DNA from: DATGMB01 sp035293845
GTDB lineage: Bacteria; Acidobacteriota; Terriglobia; Bryobacterales; Bryobacteraceae
NCBI GenBank assembly: GCA_035293845.1
Contig: DATGMB010000013.1
Span: 1-7,503, forward strand
Reading direction: 5' to 3'
Length of the DNA: 7,503 nucleotides
Shown here: positions 1 to 5,573 of the stretch, piece after piece
How the letters are laid out: every line of letters starts with the position of its first letter
Position numbering within the stretch: position 1 is the stretch's first letter
The notes under the pieces: generated by a model
Told to the model about the DNA's origin: nothing
The model's database searches: none
The model's input: the letters and a program-made list of their open reading frames with translations, nothing else
Program-made: the position numbers and the translations under genes

Positions 1-81
1 GGCCCCGGCGGCGTGCCCACCAACATGCCGATCGAAGTCCGGCAGCTCATGACTTCCAAGACAGCATCCGACCTGCCGTAG
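1..81 (+). CDS. C-terminal end of a probable YciI/DGPF-domain protein (partial)
   Basis: The window begins inside this reading frame (frame 1), which ends at TAG 79-81. Only 26 residues are visible, finishing with NMPIEVRQLM and then TSKTASDLP. An IEVR-(P/Q)-(L/V) tail close to the C-terminus is typical of small YciI-related (DGPF) proteins. Genes of that family normally sit directly upstream of ECF42-type sigma factors such as the one at 563-1822, so context and tail agree. The biochemical role of DGPF proteins is not settled. The fragment is too short to show the fold or any active residue. The assignment is inference from a short tail plus neighbourhood; another small protein with a similar end is possible. 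Confidence 0.5.
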   Translation, partial: GPGGVPTNMPIEVRQLMTSKTASDLP

Positions 82-102
82 GCCCCGCTCGCCCCGCCGC
101 CC

Positions 103-136
103 GGCGCCTGTCGCGCGAGTTCGCGCCGCAGGCGCC
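103..136. repeat. Strong 34-nt hairpin after the DGPF gene
   Basis: An outer perfect 8-bp stem (GGCGCCTG at 103-110 with CAGGCGCC at 129-136) encloses a 2x2 mismatch and an inner 6-bp palindrome (GCGCGA 113-118 with TCGCGC 121-126). The whole element is therefore an almost perfect palindrome. It lies 21 bp after the TAG of the upstream gene. No T-run follows on either strand, so a standard intrinsic terminator is unlikely. It could act as an mRNA 3'-end stabiliser, a protein-binding palindrome or a REP-like element. A related palindrome lies inside the start of the sigma-factor gene at 611-638. Confidence 0.6.
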
Positions 137-147
137 TGTCACTGAGG

Positions 148-603
148 ATGCAATACAACGAGCTGGGGGCAATCCCGGACAAAGAAGTGCCGGGCGGGAG
201 CGGCAATCCGGCCTACACCGCCGCTCTTCGCACGCTGCCGGGCAGCAAAGCGGCGGGGTCGAGTGGCAGCCCGCGCCTCACCAACCTCATGCAACTCACC
301 CTCGATACGAGTTGGTGGACCCGCTATCGCAGCAGCGCCAGTAACCCCGATCTCGATCACTTTGTCTTTCCGCAGGCCATTCCGGGCCTGTTTCAGGGAC
401 AGTTCCCGGCCATCCCCAGAACCGATGACGACCTCACCCCCGCGAAACACCTGCAAGCGATCGCCAACACCGCCGGATTTCACTTTGCGACGATCGAACA
501 GGGTGGCACCAGCCTGTATCCGCCCGGCGCCGCGTGGGGTAGGATGAAAGCTCCTCCTCCTGATGCGCGCGATGAACCGAGTCCCACTCGAAGCAGGCCG
601 TGA
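148..603 (+). CDS. Hypothetical protein or gene remnant, 151 aa
   Basis: I do not recognise this protein. The frame looks coding: G/C is preferred at codon position 3 through about base 540, and the residue mix is protein-like rather than Arg/Pro/His-rich. Examples are NPAYTAALRTLPGSK near residues 21-35, DTSWWTRYRS near 53-62, and TPAKHLQAIANTAGFHFATI near 97-116. No signal peptide, membrane segment or catalytic motif is evident. The ATG lies directly after GAGG with no spacer, so there is no usable ribosome binding site. The frame is open back to the TAG at 79, and the last 41 bases overlap the sigma-factor start. The sequence reads like an internal or C-terminal piece of a larger protein, so a remnant carried in with inserted DNA is a reasonable alternative to a live gene. 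Confidence 0.4.
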   Translation: MQYNELGAIPDKEVPGGSGNPAYTAALRTLPGSKAAGSSGSPRLTNLMQLTLDTSWWTRYRSSASNPDLDHFVFPQAIPGLFQGQFPAIPRTDDDLTPAKHLQAIANTAGFHFATIEQGGTSLYPPGAAWGRMKAPPPDARDEPSPTRSRP

Positions 604-1822
604 CCAGGGGCGCCTGCTGCGCGATCTCGCGCCGCAGGTGCTCGGCGCGCTCATCCGCCGCTACCGGGACTTCAGCGCCTCCGAAGACGCCGTCCAGGAA
701 GCCCTTCTGGCTGCCGCGCTCCAGTGGCCCCAACAGGGCATTCCGGAAAATCCCCGCGCCTGGCTCATTCAGGCCGCCTCGCGCCGCCTCACGGATCACA
801 TCCGCAGCGAATCAGCGCGCCGCCGCCGTGAAGCCGCCGCCGCCCTCGATGCCGAGCCGCTCGCCCCGCCGCCCGACGCCGTCCCCGATCCCGCCGAGGA
901 TGACACCCTCGTCCTCCTCTTCATGTGCTGCCACCCCGCCGTGAGCCCGTCCTCCGCCATCGCCCTCACGCTACGCGCGGTGGCCGGCCTGACCACCGCC
1001 GAAATCGCCCGCGCCTTCCTCGTTCCCGAAGCCACCATGGCCCAGCGCATCAGCCGCGCCAAGGCCACGATCAAGGCCTCCGGCGTGCCGTTCAGCCTTC
1101 CCGCCGGCAAGGAGCGCACGCAGCGGCTCGGCTCCGTGCTCCATGTGCTTTACCTGATCTTTAATGAAGGCTATGTCGCCACCGCCGGCACGGAGGTCCA
1201 TCGCCCCGATCTTGCCTCAGAAGCCATCCGCCTCGCCCGCGCCCTCCAAAGACTCCTGCCGGATGATCCCGAAACCGCCGGCCTGCTCGCGCTGCTGCTC
1301 CTCACCGATGCCCGCCGCGCCGCGCGCACCGGCCCCGCGGGCGGGTTGATTCCGCTCGACCGCCAGGACCGCACCCTCTGGGACCGCGCCGCCATCGCCG
1401 AAGGGGTGGCCCTCCTCGCTCCCGCCATGTCCCGGGGCGCCCCGGGCCCGTACCGGATCCAGGCCGCCGTCGCTGCCGTTCACGCCGCCGCCGCGCGCGC
1501 CGAAGATACCGACTGGCCGCAGATTCTCGGCCTCTACGAACTCCTCCACCGGATCTCGGACAATCCGATGGTCCTGCTCAATCGCGCGATCGCTGCCGCC
1601 ATGGTGCACGGACCCGCCGCCGGCCTGGAGCTATTGAACGCCCTCGATCGCGACCCGCGCCTTGCGGACCACCACCGGCTCCACGCCACTCGCGCCCACC
1701 TGTTCGAGATGCTCGGCAACCGCGAAGCCGCCATGCGTCACTACCACACCGCCGCCGGCCTCACGCTCAGTCTGCCCGAACGGGAGTATCTGCTCACCCG
1801 CGCCGCCAGCCTGCGCCCCTGA
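563..1822 (+). CDS. ECF42-type RNA polymerase sigma factor (COG4941, DUF6596 C-terminal domain)
   Basis: This 419-residue protein has the full length of the ECF42 group. These are extracytoplasmic-function sigma factors that carry a large C-terminal extension and are usually encoded next to DGPF/YciI genes. Region sigma2 spans roughly residues 21-90 (LLRDLAPQVLGALIRRY, EDAVQEALL, NPRAWLIQAASRRLTD). The sigma4 helix-turn-helix is near 143-171 (LTTAEIARAFLVPEATM, then QRISRAKATIK). The extension follows: HVLYLIFNEGY at 194-204, LLPDDPETAGLLALLLLTDARRAAR at 231-255, DRQDRTLWD at 266-274, and DWPQILGLYELL at 317-328 leading into repeat-like helices. No anti-sigma gene is visible; the extension is thought to help control this group. 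ATG 563 and ATG 572 are both possible starts. Neither has a strong Shine-Dalgarno, and family proteins begin only a little before LLRDLAPQ, so 572 is quite possible. The targets are unknown here. Confidence 0.95.
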   Translation: MRAMNRVPLEAGRDQGRLLRDLAPQVLGALIRRYRDFSASEDAVQEALLAAALQWPQQGIPENPRAWLIQAASRRLTDHIRSESARRRREAAAALDAEPLAPPPDAVPDPAEDDTLVLLFMCCHPAVSPSSAIALTLRAVAGLTTAEIARAFLVPEATMAQRISRAKATIKASGVPFSLPAGKERTQRLGSVLHVLYLIFNEGYVATAGTEVHRPDLASEAIRLARALQRLLPDDPETAGLLALLLLTDARRAARTGPAGGLIPLDRQDRTLWDRAAIAEGVALLAPAMSRGAPGPYRIQAAVAAVHAAAARAEDTDWPQILGLYELLHRISDNPMVLLNRAIAAAMVHGPAAGLELLNALDRDPRLADHHRLHATRAHLFEMLGNREAAMRHYHTAAGLTLSLPEREYLLTRAASLRP

Positions 1823-1842
1823 TCTGTGGCTGATGCCCACGG

Positions 1843-1856
1843 CTTCGCGAGCGAAG
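1843..1856. repeat. Short perfect palindrome after the sigma gene
   Basis: CTTCGC at 1843-1848 pairs with GCGAAG at 1851-1856 around GA, 20 bp after the sigma stop codon. No T-run follows, so it is at best a weak transcript-end hairpin and may be chance in GC-rich DNA. Confidence 0.25.
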
Positions 1857-1869
1857 ATACACTCGGCAA

Positions 1870-1897
1870 TTGACACGGGCCAGGGCGGGAGTACACT
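1870..1897 (+). promoter_or_regulatory. Sigma70-type promoter for the SnoaL-like gene
   Basis: A perfect -35 box TTGACA (1870-1875) is followed after 16 bp by TACACT (1892-1897), a 4/6 match to TATAAT. This is the only good promoter-like pair in the 145 bp between the sigma stop and the next ribosome binding site. It would give a 5' leader of about 65 nt. It looks like a housekeeping promoter, not the TGTCGA-type -35 that I recall for ECF42 targets. If so, the downstream gene need not be under the sigma factor encoded next to it. Confidence 0.5.
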
Positions 1898-1953
1898 TGG
1901 CATCCATGGCGTTGCCTGAATCCGGAAGCGCCCGATTCCTCGTATGGATTCAC

Positions 1954-1960
1954 AGGAGGA
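1954..1960 (+). promoter_or_regulatory. Ribosome binding site fixing the start of the SnoaL-like gene
   Basis: AGGAGGA lies 7 nt before ATG 1968. It is the best Shine-Dalgarno in the window and favours 1968 over the in-frame ATG at 1944, which has none. Confidence 0.8.
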
Positions 1961-1967
1961 ATTAGCA

Positions 1968-2388
1968 ATGAACGAGCAGGAAAATATCCGTCTGGTGCAG
2001 GAAGCCTATGCAGCCTTTGGCCGGGGCGACATCTCAGGCGTCCTGGCCGGCTTGACGGAAGACGTGACCTGGACCATGCCGGGAGCTCCGGCGATCCCCT
2101 TCGCCGGCAGGCGCAAGGGGCAAGCCGCCGTGGCGGAATTTTTTCGGGCCCTGAACGAGGCGGACGAAAGTACTGAGTTTTGAGCCGCGCGAGTACCTTG
2201 CGAAGGGCGACAAGGTCGTGGTGTTGGGAACTTACCGCGGCCGCGCCCGCGCTACGGGCAGGATTGTCGAAAGCGACTGGGTCCACGTTTTCCGGTTGCA
2301 AAACGGGAAAGTAGCCGAATGGGCGGAATTCACGGATACTTTAACGGTCGCCGCGGCCTACCGCCAGGAATCAGCCGCTTCGCATTGA
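1968..2388 (+). pseudogene. SnoaL-like / NTF2-fold protein, frameshifted
   Basis: The product is a small SnoaL-like (ketosteroid-isomerase-related, NTF2-fold) protein, a cytosolic alpha+beta cone family whose members bind or isomerise diverse small molecules; the substrate is unknown here. The first frame from ATG 1968 reads NIRLVQEAYAAFGRGD, ITEDVTW-like GLTEDVTWTMPG, and PFAGRRKGQAAVAEFFRAL, then meets TGA at 2181-2183. Dropping one T from the run TTTT at 2178-2181 joins it to EPREYLAKGDKVVVLGTYRG, then SDWVHVFRLQNGKVAEWAEFTDT, ending at TGA 2386-2388. The joined product is 139 aa, the normal family length, with all core strands present. Everything but one base is intact, so the break is either very recent or a sequencing error. 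The gene has its own promoter and ribosome binding site, and its stop is one base from the stop of the opposing membrane-protein gene. Confidence 0.85.
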
Positions 2389-2389
2389 G

Positions 2390-3157
2390 CTAGCGCCCAA
2401 TCGGCGCCTTTGCGAGATACGCCGGGAACCGCCCGAGCCACAACCCGTATAGCAAATGCCCGATCGCCGTGGGCCGCTCTGCGTGCAGCAGCGCTACCAG
2501 CGGCATCACATGCTGCCACATCCAGCGAAACGAGACGTAGTACCATACCATCGCCAGAACGATACACACCAGCGCCGTCCGCAGCCGCGTCAGCCTGTTG
2601 CGCAGCAGCAGCGCCACGACCGCTCCCAGCACGCTGTAGAGCACCACGTACAGCGCCAGCCCCGGCAGCGTCCGGCCGGCGAAGCCGCTGTGGATCGATT
2701 GCGGCCCGTAGAATACGCTGGACATCAGGTTTTCGGCCGTCCAGAAGCTGCGCTGCTGCCAGACCGCGCTTACGCCCAGCCATGCCAGCATGATCAGCAC
2801 CCCCACCATGCCCGCCTGCAGGCCGGCCAGGAGGGCGGACAATGCGGTGGAGGCGGGTCCGGCCGTCTGTCCGCCAGCCGCATCGGCAGGGGATGGCGCG
2901 GTCTGCGGGACTGTGGCCGGCTGCCGCTCGGCCGTGTGCTCTCCGGCGCCTGTCCCGTTCTCCGGCACCGCCGCGGACGGCTCCCCGCCGGTCATCCCCT
3001 GCTCGGGCAGGCCCACGGCCCCGTGCTCCCGGCCGCCCGGCTCGCCGCCGCGCGACCCGATCTCCGGCGCCAAAGTGGCCGGCTGTTCGTGGCCGCCCGG
3101 CTCGCCGCCGTCGGTCGCACTCCCCTGCCCCGGCCCCATGTCCCTGCCAAGTTCCAT
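2390..3157 (-). CDS. Hypothetical membrane protein with repetitive Gly/Glu/Pro-rich N-terminus, 255 aa
   Basis: Residues 1-100 are low-complexity and hydrophilic (Gly, Glu, Pro, Ala). They contain three copies of a 20-residue unit starting GGEP at residues 17, 37 and 57. Hydrophobic segments follow at about 106-132, 164-186 and 193-210, with a weaker one around 215-226 or 230-246, giving three or four membrane helices. Conserved-looking aromatic stretches are SVFYGPQSIHSGFAGRTLPG (147-166) and WYYVSFRWMWQHVMPLV (205-221), ending GHLLYGLWLGRFPAYL (233-248). I know no named family; the C-terminal half resembles uncharacterised acidobacterial membrane proteins, from memory. ATG 3157 has only a weak AGG upstream; ATG 3139 (Met7) is an alternative. 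The gene diverges from the FabF-like gene and converges on the SnoaL-like gene. No catalytic motif is visible. Confidence 0.75.
   Translation of the reverse strand: MELGRDMGPGQGSATDGGEPGGHEQPATLAPEIGSRGGEPGGREHGAVGLPEQGMTGGEPSAAVPENGTGAGEHTAERQPATVPQTAPSPADAAGGQTAGPASTALSALLAGLQAGMVGVLIMLAWLGVSAVWQQRSFWTAENLMSSVFYGPQSIHSGFAGRTLPGLALYVVLYSVLGAVVALLLRNRLTRLRTALVCIVLAMVWYYVSFRWMWQHVMPLVALLHAERPTAIGHLLYGLWLGRFPAYLAKAPIGR
2971..3110. repeat. Degenerate 60-bp tandem repeat, about three units
   Basis: An identical 20-mer occurs at 3031-3050 and 3091-3110, exactly 60 bp apart. A diverged copy lies at 2971-2990, again 60 bp away. On the minus strand these encode the GGEPGGHE, GGEPGGRE and GGEPSA segments of the membrane protein. 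The unit length keeps the frame, so copy-number change would lengthen or shorten the N-terminal tail without breaking the gene. Confidence 0.75.
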
Positions 3158-3173
3158 AGAATCAGCCTATACT
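3144..3173 (+). promoter_or_regulatory. Candidate promoter of the FabF-like gene
   Basis: TATACT (3168-3173) is a 5/6 match to the -10 consensus. The -35 candidate CTGCCA (3144-3149, 18-bp spacer) matches 4/6 and lies inside the divergent membrane-protein gene. Transcription would start near 3180 and give a leader of about 16 nt before ATG 3196. The -10 lies partly within the inverted repeat 3164-3185, which suits a repressor site. Confidence 0.4.
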
Positions 3174-3185
3174 GACGGTTAGGCT
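3164..3185. promoter_or_regulatory. Inverted repeat in the divergent intergenic region, possible operator
   Basis: AGCCTA (3164-3169) and TAGGCT (3180-3185) are a perfect 6-bp inverted repeat with a 10-bp centre. It fills most of the 38-bp gap between two divergent start codons and overlaps the predicted -10 on the + strand and a weaker TTGTTT-N16-TATAGG pair on the minus strand. The half-site spacing of about 16 bp centre to centre suits a dimeric regulator. No regulator gene is adjacent. Confidence 0.4.
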
Positions 3186-3195
3186 AAAAACAAAT

Positions 3196-4443
<1,248 letters not shown>

Positions 4444-4487
4444 GATCTCTGCCCTGCGAACCGGATCGAACTAGCCCCGGGTTAATT

Positions 4488-4515
4488 CGCCGCCTTCCCT
4501 CGGCGTCTCGGCGGT
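4488..4515. repeat. Copy 1 of a short GC-rich intergenic repeat
   Basis: The 18 bases at 4498-4515 are identical, in the same orientation, to 5547-5564. Similarity continues leftward (CGCCGCCTT here, GCCCGCCTTT in copy 2) after a gap of about 6-8 bases. The copy lies beyond the terminator of the deacylase unit, in the intergenic space after the FabF-like gene. Similar GCGTCTCGGCGGT-containing intergenic repeats are, from memory, common in acidobacterial genomes. Confidence 0.7.
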
Positions 4516-4533
4516 TGGATTTTGTCCCCAAAT

Positions 4534-4574
4534 AAAAAACCGGCGGACGCTCGGAGGAAGACGCCCGCCGGTTT
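4534..4574 (-). terminator. Intrinsic terminator of the receptor-deacylase operon
   Basis: AAACCGGCGG (4537-4546) and CCGCCGGTTT (4565-4574) form a perfect 10-bp stem with an 18-nt loop. Reading the minus strand, the hairpin is followed at once by a run of T's (the A-run 4534-4539, with more A/T beyond), the layout of a rho-independent terminator. It lies about 55 nt after the deacylase stop. On the + strand no T-run follows, so it should not serve the FabF-like gene efficiently. Confidence 0.85.
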
Positions 4575-4628
4575 CGGCCCGCGGAGGAAGTAAAATCCTG
4601 TCGCGGTGCCACTCGTAAAAGACCGTCA

Positions 4629-5528
4629 CTATATCGGACGCGTTACCGGTTCCGCCGGTTGCAAGACCGCCGCGGCGCTCCGAAATGTATTGGCGTGCGC
4701 GTCTACCGTCCGGCCGATCGGTTCCGCGTACCCTCCTCCCAGCGTCACGACCACCGGCAGCCCTCGCCGGCGCGCGAATTCGAACACCTTCCGGTCGCGT
4801 TCGATCAGCCCCTCGCGCGAGAGCGCCAGCCGGCCCAGCCGGTCCCCCGCCAGCCCATCCACGCCGGACTGGTAGAACACGATCTCCGGTCCGAAGTCCG
4901 CCACCGCCCGCAGAGCCCCCTCCAGCCGGTCCAGGTATTCGGCGTCCCCGGCGCCGTCCGCCAGCGCGATATCGACTCCGCTGCGCTGCTTGCGGAACGG
5001 AAAGTTGTTTTCGCCGTGCAGCGATACCGTAAGCACGTGTTTCTCTTCCGCGAAAATGCTCGCCGTCCCATCGCCCTGGTGCACGTCCAGGTCGATCACC
5101 GCCGCCCGCCGCCCGCACCACCGGATCGCCACCGCCAGATCGTTGAACACGCAGAACCCCGACCCCTCGCCGTAAAACGCGTGGTGCGTCCCGCCTGCCA
5201 GATTTCCGCCGAATCCGCCCTCGAGCGCATCGGCCGTCGCCGCCAGCGTCCCACCCACCGAAGCCAGCGACCGCCGCACCAGCTCCGGCGACCATGGAAA
5301 TCCGATGCGCCGCATCGCTCGCGCATCCAGTGTCCCTTCCATCACCGCTCGCACGTACGCCGGATCGTGGGCCCGCTCGATCGTCGCCGCGTCCGCCAGC
5401 GGCGCCGGCGCAAAACAGTAGAACCCGTCCGCTTCCAGCGCCTGCCGCAGTAGCCCATATTTAGCCGCCGGAAACTTGTGTCCCGCCGGCAGCGGAATCG
5501 CGTAATGATCGCTATAGAACAGCCGCAT
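4629..5528 (-). CDS. Histone-deacetylase-family zinc deacylase, 299 aa
   Basis: A member of the arginase/deacetylase fold family (COG0123: HDAC, AcuC, acetylpolyamine amidohydrolase), removing acyl groups from lysine or small amines with a zinc-bound water. The catalytic His pair is His115-His116 in AGGTHHAF. DLDVHQGDG (146-154) supplies zinc ligands Asp148 and His150; Asp224 in YQSGVDGLAGD is the third ligand; Tyr267 in LGGGY matches the catalytic tyrosine. The N-terminus YSDHYAIPLPAGHKFPAAKY and the short length fit the bacterial group near class IV (HDAC11-like) enzymes rather than longer AcuC proteins. There is no signal peptide, so it should be cytosolic. ATG 5528 has GGAGG 10 nt upstream, within the repeat at 5529-5564. 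It follows the TonB-dependent receptor by 45 bp on the same strand, suggesting co-transcription, and ends before the terminator at 4534-4574. The substrate cannot be told from sequence. Confidence 0.93.
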   Translation of the reverse strand: MRLFYSDHYAIPLPAGHKFPAAKYGLLRQALEADGFYCFAPAPLADAATIERAHDPAYVRAVMEGTLDARAMRRIGFPWSPELVRRSLASVGGTLAATADALEGGFGGNLAGGTHHAFYGEGSGFCVFNDLAVAIRWCGRRAAVIDLDVHQGDGTASIFAEEKHVLTVSLHGENNFPFRKQRSGVDIALADGAGDAEYLDRLEGALRAVADFGPEIVFYQSGVDGLAGDRLGRLALSREGLIERDRKVFEFARRRGLPVVVTLGGGYAEPIGRTVDAHANTFRSAAAVLQPAEPVTRPI

Positions 5529-5564
5529 GCCCGCCTTTCCTCCGCGCCTCGGCGTCTCGGCGGT
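5529..5564. repeat. Copy 2 of the short GC-rich intergenic repeat, carrying the deacylase ribosome binding site
   Basis: The 18 bases at 5547-5564 match 4498-4515 exactly, and the outer part 5529-5538 resembles copy 1 as well. The element fills most of the 45-bp gap between the receptor stop and the deacylase start. On the minus strand its left part contains GGAGGAAAGG, which serves as the Shine-Dalgarno for ATG 5528. This segment is missing or shortened in copy 1. Confidence 0.7.
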
Positions 5565-5573
5565 GAGGAGATG

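Noticed and set aside
139..654. 171-aa minus-strand frame at the left end
   Set aside because: It overlaps the + strand frame 148-603, which has the better third-position bias, and the sigma-factor start; no recognisable motif.
2456..3175. 239-aa + strand frame and two smaller ones opposite the membrane protein
   Set aside because: Composition is low-complexity Arg/Pro/Gln. The minus frame gives clear hydrophobic helices. The choice is less certain over the repetitive N-terminal part.
4537..4574. Bidirectional terminator serving the FabF-like gene too
   Set aside because: The hairpin is followed on the + strand by G/C-rich sequence without a T-run; only the minus-strand direction has the required tail.
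4659..5453. 264-aa + strand frame opposite the deacylase
   Set aside because: Arg/Pro/Gln-rich mirror of the deacylase gene, which carries all zinc and catalytic residues on the minus strand.
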